From: Watersipora subatra | Taxonomy: Eukaryota; Bryozoa; Gymnolaemata; Cheilostomatida; Watersiporidae | Length of the DNA: 64,000 nucleotides | Direction of reading: 5' to 3' | Assembly (NCBI RefSeq): GCF_963576615.1 | Contig: NC_088708.1 | Coordinates: 52,501,196-52,565,195 of the forward strand | Shown here: piece by piece, positions 1 to 11,100 of the stretch | Numbering within the stretch: position 1 is the first letter of the stretch | How the letters are laid out: the number at the start of each line of letters is the position of its first letter | The notes under the pieces: generated by a model | The model's database searches: none | Told to the model about the DNA's origin: nothing | Seen by the model: the letters and a program-made list of their open reading frames with translations, nothing else | Translations under genes and position numbers: made by a program

Positions 1-440
1 AGCAAGGGTCTGTGTTTATAATGATGGACAACTTGAGAAGATAAACAAACAAGAAAGGACAACTAATGCTTACATACCGGTATCAAACAGACCTTCTTGG
101 GTAAGCTCAGCGGGTATGTATGTAGTACTTCACTCGATTAAACACTACAAAATAAGGTTATAGAGAATGTGCTCACTGTCGACACTCATGCACATTCTAG
201 GTATGACGGTATGAATAACTATTAACAAATGTGTTAACCGTTAGAAGATATAACATCTATCTACGGTGAGTTGGCTAGCTCATGTCATAAACACTTTGAA
301 CTTCACTTCTGTTGAGGGGTTTAGTTTGTCAGGAAAAAGAATGTTTAAGGGACTTATTGGTTTCTATGTATTTATATCAATTTCAGTGTTTTTCGTTAAT
401 GTGTTCAGTTATAGCGATAAAATTTTAGAAATGAAAAATC

Positions 441-525
441 AGCTTTGTACTGGGTTTGAACTCAGAAACTCCGGGTCTGCAAACAAGCGTTCTAAACCAC
501 CAGGCTAGACGGGTCTAACTGTCCG
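441..525 (-). repeat. tRNA-derived SINE head
   Basis: On the minus strand the segment has an A-box-like TAGCCTGGTGGTTTAG (rc of 492-507) and, about 30 nt on, a B-box GAGTTCAAACCC (rc of 452-463). The spacing fits a tRNA promoter, but the segment does not fold as an intact tRNA by eye. Best read as the pol III head of a SINE or a tRNA pseudogene. Confidence 0.5.
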
Positions 526-984
526 CAGTGATGAACAATAGTGCATATCATACTTATTACACCTGCCAATCTTTAACGCCGATTGAATAAATACTCGCGC
601 TTCAGCTGGCATGCTCAAACAACCATCTTGAATATGCTAGTATAGAGCAGGGAGATTATAAAGTGACATAGATCTAACTCAGAAAGTACTGACAATCGAC
701 GACATGTAAAAACAAAGGGATGCAATTTGATAGCCCCTGCAAGCGTTTATTGTAGCTTGCATTATTACATCAAATACTACCTAACAAGAGTTTGAGGATT
801 TTGTCAATAATGATGACAGATCAACATAAGTCGTAATGAGAAAAGCCAAGACAGATAAATGCAAGTCGATCGGGCCGAATCTGTTTCACCAGATACATGT
901 AATTATGATTACACCTAATGCAAGCTACTATTAAAATGCTTGTGCACATAACTGATAGGACTACCAGTAATTTTATTTAAAGTG

Positions 985-2415
985 TTAACCTTTTCAGTCC
1001 TGATCCCTACTATTTCGGGAGAAGTTGTGTTCACTTTGGCCTGAGACCAACTATTTCGGGACACATTCTGAGTAACTTTATTTATACTCCTTTTATGTAG
1101 ATCGTTTTTTGGAGCTTTATTTTGAAATGTAAGAGCCTGCTGTTTATTTTGATACCAGAATTGTGGTTGGATAAAAACATTTTACCAGGCCAATCCCGTG
1201 TTAAATTTCCACTTCTTCAACTCTGGAGGTCGCTACTTTGAATACATTTACCGAAAGTCGCTGCTAGATTTCTGAGTCCATCTAACGTAATTATAAGTTC
1301 CAATGAACAATTCAACAGTGAAAACGATTCACAACAGAATGATAAATTATTAGCAGCATAAGGTAAGTTTTAAATGTACTACAGCAGAATTATTGAATCA
1401 ATATATTTTTTATTTCGATTTTTTTTCTAGCTGATAAAACTTTTCATAGTTTTAGTAGATACAAATGACATAGTAAATGCATTTACTTTTAGATATTGTT
1501 GTGCAAGAAATTTGGAAGCCAGAAAATTATGCCGTTTTTATATAATAATTTTTATCGTTATGCTGTTACTTGTAGGTGAGGCTGGAAACGTAAGTGATGA
1601 TTATTTTACTAGTGGCAATGATGATATGCCCAAAGCATCCACACTTGTCAGTGATTACCAGCAACGAAAAGTTATAGTTTAAAAACATTAATTTTATACC
1701 TTTTATGATAAACTTTCTTTTTATACTTATTTTGATACACATTCTTTTTACTCATTTTCGTGCTTTTTTAGATGATATCAGTTTTGTACTCAAGTTGCTT
1801 GCATATTGTGTGTCTTATTATCATAATAGCAAAAATATTTTGTTTGGAGTCATTAGAATGTAAATGTTGTCTTTATAGAATGTAATTATGATATAAAGAC
1901 ATAATAAATCAATAAATCATCTTTGTTGATTTATTGATTTATTATTTATTGATTTATTGATTTCCGATCCATAGTTCAAAGAACTATGGATCGGAAGCTC
2001 TTTTATGCCATGATATTGCATATAGGCTGATAACTTCGGTTCTACTGGTTAGAACTCCAACTTTTTGGCAACCTGCTCCTAACATATTGTTCTGTCATTC
2101 TAATATGTTATTGAAGTGTTATCAACCAAAAAGTTGACTGGCAGTAGCGACCAAACATGGACTTTTCGATTTCCAAAACATATATCGATTTGAATCTCAT
2201 TGCTAACATCTCATATAAGTCCACTTGATAGGCCTATATTAGTATCAAATTGTAGCTAAAAATGTTACCAACAAGTTGCAAAAACCATTTTAAGTTATCT
2301 GAAATACAACATCATTTGTGCCCAATCTAATCCAACTCACTTGATTAAATAACGAGTGTGAACAATTAACTAGGTCTGGCGGTCAACTGGAAAATAATTA
2401 GGGTGAAAGGGTTAA
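985..2415. mobile_element. piggyBac-like element remnant with TTAA ends
   Basis: Left end TTAACCTTTTCAGTC (985) and right end, read inverted, TTAACCCTTTCACCC (to 2415) form short terminal inverted repeats flanked by TTAA, the piggyBac target and end style. Short acidic reading frames inside (for example near 1578-1681, containing SDDYFTSGNDD) could be decayed transposase N-terminal sequence. No intact catalytic domain is visible, so it is non-autonomous or a fossil. Confidence 0.55.
1962..1996. repeat. Perfect 16-bp-arm palindrome
   Basis: Arms TTCCGATCCATAGTTC (1962-1977) and its exact reverse complement (1981-1996) are separated by three A residues. It lies inside the piggyBac-like element and follows a run of TTTATTGAT repeats that itself pairs with the sequence before 1920. 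It may be a hairpin of the element; function is unknown. Confidence 0.8.
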
Positions 2416-4925
2416 TGTCAGTTTTAAAGAACAAATTACTTTATGGGTAGGAATAGTTGCAAAATCCTTCAGTATGTTCTATTATTATAGATTCAGCGAT
2501 CATAATATACAAACCTGATAAACATTTCATATATGACCATGTATGCTACAACATGTAGCAAGCGTGTCACTTTGGAAACAAGAGCTTAAATAGGTTGCAA
2601 ATGGGCAGCAACTCGCAACTGCTTGTTGAAGCAAAATGGCAGAAAATGATGGTATAAATTACATCTCTAAATCTAACTGTTGAATGTGATTACCATTCAT
2701 TAGTTTGAACACTTCTATTTCTGCTTTTGATATATCTTTTTTGATTATTTGTGATATATTTGATGATAACAATAGATAATTTAGTCAGAATAATAATAAT
2801 AATGAAATGTACATTGATATTACACCATTATGATGATTTTAGGGTTACTGCATCTACAACAGCAGAATTACATGACATTATTTCTCATAGGTATTGTCTA
2901 TCATTGCAATGCCGCCTACAATAGAAAAGGTTTATTATAAGGAAAAATTTAAGGTAAAGCTCTTTAGTTGGATCAATCCTTTAAAAGTGTACTTTTTGAA
3001 ATGTAAAGGCAACAAGCCAATGATATAATGAGTTAACTGCCAATAATTTTGTACATTTTTAATATTTTATTTTCTGCTTAGTTTTTCTCACATCAACATA
3101 CAGAAAATACGCCCAGTACATCACAAAATGGAAAAAAAATACTTTATTGGTCGTCTACTTACTACCATTACTTGCATGCAGTACAATATATAACATCAAT
3201 GTTTAATCAACTGATTACAAGAAAAGAGAAAACTCCTAGTGAGCTAACCTATTTTGCAGAACCTCTGCTTTGCTTCTTAAACCATTTCTGTACCCAACAA
3301 TTTGTCAATTATTCCCGATTGACTAATTGGACATATACTTGTACTAATAAGCATGCGAGAGGGTAAAGGTTTTCAGTTTATATACAACAATATACAATGC
3401 TTCCATACCTCCTGCCTCTAAATACAAACGTACCCTACATGTTTTGGGTACAGCATTACGTTAACGAAATCTGCACCGTTATTCTATAAATTAGGTTTAC
3501 AACCATTAGAAAAATCAAAAATTTATAAATAAATATGTCAACTGTTAGAATTAATATCTAATACAAACCTATTTATTTTTACAGTACTACCAAACTGAAC
3601 TTCGAATGAATTATTCGCTGGACTAAACGTTTCCGGTTCGCCCGATATCTTGGCGATGGAGTGGCTATAGAATGTTATATTTTTATATTTAATTGAGCTA
3701 ATAGTTTTTTTACTATATTGTATTAAAATTTTAAAAAAAATTAAGTTTTACTAAAACAAGTTTTCTGAGTTGAGAGGGTTTTTTTATTTTTCGACCGATT
3801 CAACGTTGAATGCGGATTAAAAGCGATATGCGCGAAGCACGCGACATTCTTACATTCAACTTCCAAGAGCAGAAGTAAACAAAGCAGATTATCGTGGTAA
3901 GAACTAAAGAAGAAGCCCGTTTACTTGAAACACATTGCTTTGTCGGTATATCAGCTAAATATCATCGGCTTATTGCCATCCAAGTAATAAGCACAAATGT
4001 CTTGGCTGTGCATAACTTTTTTTAATATTTGTGCGTGTCAAATATATTATATCCTATTAATTATTTTAATTTTACATTCGGGCACTTCATTGGCTATCAT
4101 GCATAGTTATTAAAAGTTTCATGTTCAGCTGTTCGTCTGAATTTATTTTGTTAGCATAAAAAGCGTCAACATATAGTCGTCAAACCGTATAGTTTGTCTT
4201 TCAATGTCGCAGCTTACTCCTTTTTACGAAGTAATTACGCGGGCTGGTCTATTTGAAATTGATGAATACCGATAAATTTACTGTGGTTATATATAGTTAA
4301 ATATCACTTTAGCATCGTTATTGTCACTAAACGATGAGTACTTGAATTTAATTGTTATCATCCTCAAAGCATTGTGGCCCACTACAAACTCAGGCCTTCA
4401 TGAAATCAGCTCATGACTTACACTTCAACCTGATAGACTCCTACAATTACTCATATTTTCGTTAGTCTTCGCTGACTATTATAGTTGTAAATATTTTAGA
4501 TCTAAAAAGTAGTATCCAAATTGTATTATCATCACTTTTTGATTCATTTGTGAATTGAATCTGCTCATCTGTGATTAATGCAAACAAACTCGCACAGAAT
4601 CAACCATGCAATACATTTCAGTTAATAGGGCTTCCCATTGTTGATAATTAGCAAACTAGGTGCTATGTCTCAGGAAATATTTTTTTAGATATTTCATGTT
4701 TTGTCGTATTCCAAATAAAAAATATAACATAGGTAAAAATTTATCTTTATCAGAACCCTTTATAAACATTACTCACAGGTTGCAATGTCAAATAAAATGC
4801 TAAATAACATAAAACAATAAAAAGTAACATTTTAAAACATTTTAGCATAATTTACATCAGTTTTCATCGCAGCTAAACACAAGCATCAGTTATTGCAAAG
4901 TATATTAGTACATTGGTGAGCAACC
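2416..4925. other. 3' flank of GRIP; no gene seen
   Basis: No coding exon with convincing similarity or splice borders was found on either strand. The minus-strand GRIP 3' UTR must lie here; a TTTATT (AATAAA on the minus strand) occurs near 4141 but was not verified as the poly(A) signal. Confidence 0.5.
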
Positions 4926-7900
4926 CTATTGAGCATATGAAATGTTGTCAGCAGATGAGCTTTGGCTTGAGACAGCAGAGCCAGAGTTTATTGAACAAGA
5001 ATCCGATCGGCTTCTCTTAACCACTAGTGTTAGTGTTGTACCAGCCACCTCAATTATGGGTACGATATCATTACAGTTGTGACTCCTGACATCCACGTCA
5101 TTCACCTAAACATGCCAAATGGACTGCAAGATATAAATATGTGAGTTGAGTTCAGCTCACACTACGATGTTCTTAATATCCTTTCAAATCTTTACATCTT
5201 GATGCAGCCACCTTGAGCCGCACGCATTCAACTTAAATCACAAAGCCTTTTCATTGCTTATAATATTGAATAGCCAGCGTGTGTCTTTCGTGAAAAGAAT
5301 CACATGATGGCTAATTCAAGCTATTTGGCATTCTGCCATCAGGGGTAATCCGGTTGCTTGCTATCTCCGGTTGTGTGGTACACGTAGTATTCAAGGAACC
5401 GTATAATAAAGAATGTTCACTCTGGCATTAGTTGCTTAGCTTCAGATTAACAGCAACCACCCATCCAATATTTGCACACAGTGTATGTTTTGGTGCAACT
5501 CATTCACACTCAATTTGCGTTACATATTAATACTTGACATGTGCCTATCCACCCAGTAAATTAGCTTTTCCTTCCTGTACCCTTTAGATCAAATCTTTCA
5601 TCCTGCTGTATATCATTTAATAAAACTTTCAAACCAATTTGACTATGATGCATCATTTGATTTAGTTGATACCGGTCACTTGAGCATTCTGCCACCACAA
5701 TGGATAGTTCAGATAGTATAAATAAAGCTTATATGGAATGGTTTAGAGACATATTAACTCAGTGTACAAACTAGTGCTGGGCACAAGCAATAAAACCCGT
5801 CGAACTCACAGGTTTATTTTCTCTCCAGTCTCGGGTAATAGAAATTTTGACCATTTCGATCTTGCGAGTTCGGATTTCGACTTGCAAGTTCGGGTTTTGG
5901 TACACGAATCCGTAGAGTGAACAAAAACTCGGTCTATTGCGCTCTAAGCACTGTTTGAAAACCCGTCTGTTATATGCTGCAAGCACGAATATTGGTCGAT
6001 AGAGAACAGTAAAAAATAATAAATAAATTGAATCAACAAACCCAATACCCGAAAAACCCGTTGGCCAAGAAGTACTCATGCTAAGCACTACCAGCTATCC
6101 GATACTCAAAAAACTCGAACGGAAGGGGCAGTCTAAACTCGTTGGCCAAAAAGTACTCGTGCCCGGCACTAGTATAAAATACTCAGTCATTATAAAATTA
6201 GTAAACCCTTATATTACAGATATTACCATAGAAATAATACAAAAAGCCTAAGCCGTCATCAGTGCTGTGAAACACTTATCTGGAAATAAGCAACTAACGT
6301 GTAATATTGATTACAGAGCTACATTTTCTTTTGGATAGTGCAAATAACAGTCATAATTGATGTCAAATTGCTGCTACAGTAGGCCCTTAGGTTATGACTT
6401 TTTATACAATTGTTTTCGCCGTACGAAGTAGCACAAAATGTTTTTCCGCCCTCTCCATATGAAATACTTGTCGCCATGCGACATCAACAAAGATTCCTCC
6501 TGAAATTCGAATTTGGCAGTCAGTGTGCTCAGTATGTCGGAATAACAAATATGCTGATATGCTATTCGCCGAAATCCCTCCCGCAATGCATAAAAGAGAT
6601 ACGATGTTCAATCTCTCTCAGTTCAGCATTATTAGTTATAGTAAAAACAAAACCGGAAACGGATACGTGATAAAATTTTAGCCGATGACAACGTTGAAGT
6701 TTAGATAAATAGTTCAAAATACTAAAATTAAAAGCTAAAATTTGGCTCTAAGTATGTGCCTAGTAGGCTAAATTTATTTAAGTTAAATTCAATGTTTATT
6801 TTATACGTCTATCTAGAAGGTAAGAGCTCTTTACAGTTCGTACTGCACATAGTACATTGTAATGTTACATGTTATGGCAAATCTTTGCAAATTTATGCAA
6901 ATCAACAAGGCTGAATACAATCACATGATCCAAAAAGCTTGGGATAATGTAAAGATATGTAAATATCTTGCGCGTATGTAAATATTTTAATAGATCTACC
7001 TTAGCTTTTCCATAATCCCACTTAGGTCCCAGCAATGATGGAACAGATCACATATAATCATTGTAACAATTAAGACCTATACTTGTAAACTTTAATTGTT
7101 TGATTAGCTGGAAATTTTGCCTATTCAGCAAGCCAAGTGACATAGCAGCAAAATTGGCTGTCCCTCAACTATCTTCAAAGGCAGCCAGCCATTGATGCTA
7201 TGGCTTTAGTAAAGCAAAACAATTTGCACTAGTAACTAATGTCCAACTAATATAACAGTTCTCAAAATCCTGATTATGCTGGCTGGTCTGAGCTAGCTTA
7301 CATCAAACTAGTTGGCAAACAATCAAGGCAGCATTACAAGTAACCACTTACAATCTTTTACACCTTGTGAGGAATAGTTACAATCCATGTTGTATCACTA
7401 CATTTCTGAACATTTTGTTAGTGAGCATATTTTAAGTGGATCAGCTGTATTATTTGTCAATGAACTGTGTAAAGATATGTGTCTATAAAAGGCACCATTT
7501 TCGTTTTAGGTAATCCAGAAATATAAAATAGGCTTTTTTAATTTACCATGATATAAGCTTATATGAACTTTTGCGCGGACAACCAAATGTAGAATGCATA
7601 GTCGGTATACTTGAACACGACGTTCGAACAAACACCTATCTGTGAAAAGCAAATAAAATCAAAATTATAGCATAAATTTACTTCCAAAAAATTGTAATGA
7701 CATTCATGAATTTGAGCAATGTTTGTTGTGAAGAAGATTCACAAGGTATTGTTGCTGTACAAGTTATGCGTAATTCCAACACAAACTCATAACAAATGAC
7801 AATGAATAGGCAATACAGAGTAGCACTATTTTGTAGTTTGCATTACGCTGAATGGCTCCTAAAAAAAGCAATACGCTAAAATGCTGATGACTGCACAGTT

Positions 7901-8183
7901 CCATAGTTTAGCAGTCAAACATGGCTAGGTTATTAAACAAAAAAACTTTCACAGATCCTCAGCTGAAAACCAACTTTTACAACCATTAAATCTTGCATAT
8001 TACCTGTAGAAGCCTATCATACTTCCTCAGGCCTCCCTTTTCAGCTGGACTGTTCACTCCAACAGCTTTTATATAGCAACCTTCATGACCCCCACGCATT
8101 ATGTTGCTCAGCCCAAAACCGAAGGTTTCGTGCAAGTCGCGATGGATATGTATAGTGAGGGGGAAGACACTGGTTGAAAGCTC
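4926..8183 (-). CDS. GRIP: GRIP exons 19-20: PDZ7 and C-terminus
   Basis: Exon 19 (8004-8183) encodes the first two thirds of PDZ7 (FGFGLSNIMRGG to KYDRLLQ). After a 2.9-kb intron, exon 20 (4926-5105) encodes VNDVDVRSHNCNDIVPII and a strand ending LTLVVKR, then a Ser-rich tail ending NISYAQ. In vertebrate GRIP1 PDZ7 binds GRASP-1 rather than receptor tails. Its intron position and phase (0) differ from PDZ1-6. Confidence 0.92.
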
Positions 8184-11100
8184 CTAAAGCAATGATTATA
8201 CAGTGATAAGATACAACTAAATTACATTGATTATGTTATCAACTGTCCACATGGTTTTTATGATACCATATTCATTTTAAACTCATATTTATTCATAGAT
8301 AATTTTGACTGAAAACCTTTCTGCAAGTCGTACCGGTGTTTTGGGTATGTGAATTTTAAGCTTGTGGCTATGCGGTGATGAGGTGGATGATCTTTGTTGT
8401 TTATTTGAATGAGCAGTCAAATCAGAAGGGCTGTTCTTTTCCATTTGCCCCAAGTTCTCTAACTCACTTATCATCTTGTTCCATGATCTTCCATCATTGC
8501 TCTTTCCTGTTTCAAATGAAGCATTCACAGTTACTATACCAATAGATAAAACTAATCTGTTGACAATTTTTCAGATTTATGTACTGATACAGCCAAAGAT
8601 GAATAAATAATAATTATCAGGCTCATATTTTCTCATCTAGTTAGTATTATTATTCTGATAAGCTCAGCGGTAAAGTATCTCATTTCAGTATTTCATTCAA
8701 CTATTATATAACAAATTTGCGAAAGGCTTTCTTGTTACCTTGCTTTTGAATTAAGGGTGATATTTGTTGGCTGTCCCATGAATCGACAGCGCTGTCCTTA
8801 CTCTGGCCCGAATGTTGGTCTTGAACCTATTAAATACAACATAATACATGTATAGTAGAGCCTACCATACCTTTTTGAATAAGCATGGCTTAACCTCTGC
8901 ATTGTGCAAATCTTTAAAAATGTTTGCATTTTTCTGTAGATGGAAGGCAAAATGTAAAAATGATGGCTAGGCGCTCAGCTCCATCGGTGCTGCAGCATGC
9001 AAATGACTCTGCCAAACTCACACCAGAAACTCCAAGGTCTGTTCGATGTCGACTCTGTAAACAACCACCTGTCGAGCCGACTCATCTTAATTGCAAGCAC
9101 ACTTTCTGCTATCAGTGTCTCTATGCCTATGTAGAGCGAGGTCGATACATGAACAGTCTGGACTTTCCTTGTCCACACTGCAGAAAATTAAGTGCACCTC
9201 CTTGGGGCACGTGGCACCTCAGTCACAAGGTCAGTACAGCCACAGTTTTTCACAATTTTTTATGCGCCAAGTGAGCTAAGATTTCACAGTGTAAGAAAGT
9301 CCGGCTAGAGAAGACAGACAAGTAAATACTGCAATCTTATACGTAAACACTTTAATCTGAATTAAAATTTATTTTTGAAATTTAAATCATATTTGGTTCC
9401 TTAAAAACACACTCACCAAGCTTGTTTATGCTTATGTCACATTTATGCTCGTTCATGATAGACAGACTCTGTTATTACAGTAATTGAATCGAAGTTAACA
9501 ATTGGTAGCTGCAATTGTTGGTGTGATGTTCAGTAGTCCAAGTGCAGTAATTGAGATCTTGTACAGATTACTAAGCCTCATGTTCGGAAAAAGGTCCAAA
9601 ACCCAAAATAAGGGAAGTTGGGACTTGTTTATGATCATAAAATTCTACTGTTTAATAATCTCTATCCATCACCACAGGTACAATTTTTCAATTGTATGTG
9701 TACCTTCTGACATACTTCACCAACAATTATGTATTTGCTTCAATGAAATATGTTCAATGAATGCCAAAGACGATAATTGAAATCTTTATCCAAAGTTTTT
9801 ATTATAAACTGTGGTTTTTCTTGCAGTGGCTAATTTTGGACAATTTTATGCTAAACACAACAGCTTTATTTTCCACTGTCTCACATGTTTACTACACAGA
9901 ATATATTTGGGAAGGTGCATGGTCTCGTATCGCAATTGTGATTTATTTGTATACTTTAAGGTCTTCAATTTTATAAAATGTAGCTCATTTTATCAAAACA
10001 ATATCATACTGTAGGTAACTGATCGGTCACACGATGAACTCTATCAGACCTGGAGGTACGAAGCCATGTGTGACAACTGCGCGTGTGATGGACTCTATGC
10101 GACGGCAGGCAGACACTGCAGTCAATGTAATATACACCTGTGTGATACGTGTGCTTTTGCCCATTCCGTGATGCCAGACACTCGCAATCATGGCATCACC
10201 ACACAAGTTAGCAAAATAGGCAGCGTGAGTAAGGTTATTGGAGAAAACGAAGATGTTAGTACGGGTAAATATATGGGTGGCAATGAGTATATTTCTTTGA
10301 GGAGAGACTGGATGTAAGATGACTGTTTTGAAAGACATAGAATTAGTTACTAGATGTAGTCTATTATATCTTCAGTATTGTAATACTATCCAGTTTATTA
10401 TATGTAAATACTACAGACATTAGATACATAAAATTTTGAATTTAATATAACGGCAGGTCATTCGTGTTGTTTTTACTTTTATACGGGCAATGCCTTACCA
10501 GTAATATCTTACCAGTAATATCTTACCAGTAATATTTTTCATGTTATTCAACCTGAAGTTGTAAATATTTCTGCTTTGTATTAAAGCTTATGTATCTGTA
10601 TTTTCGTATTACAACTATATGGTATGTATGTTTACGTATCCATGTGGTTAACACGCTGTTGTTGCTGTGGCTGTAAGCTAACTCATAAATACAGTTGCTA
10701 TGTATTACCATGCAGTAACACATCTTTCAGCTTCAAATCTAATATTTCACTCAATCAGCACGCGTGTGAAACAAAACTGTCAACTCAATACTGCACGGAT
10801 AAGAAATTAACTGCCATGAGAGCTTACATAGAAACACACCGTGTCATGCACTTACAGTAACTGTAGATACATACCCTGGGATTGGCATTCAAACTTGAGC
10901 CTGATTTGTCTAAAACATAGAAGTTCAGAAAAGTAACTAAATCTGTTGAATTATCCGCTATACTGACAGACCAAACCTTCACAATAATGCATACTATGGA
11001 TATTATTAATATTAGGTAAATCTTCATCAAATAATTTGGGGAACCATCATAATTCATTGTCAAGAACAAACATGAGTGTGATGACACTGGAAGACGAGAT

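Noticed and set aside
7560-7640. Alternative GRIP exon after a TTTTCACAG acceptor
   Set aside because: Its 26 codons do not resemble the end of a PDZ domain; the exon at 4926-5105 continues PDZ7 convincingly.
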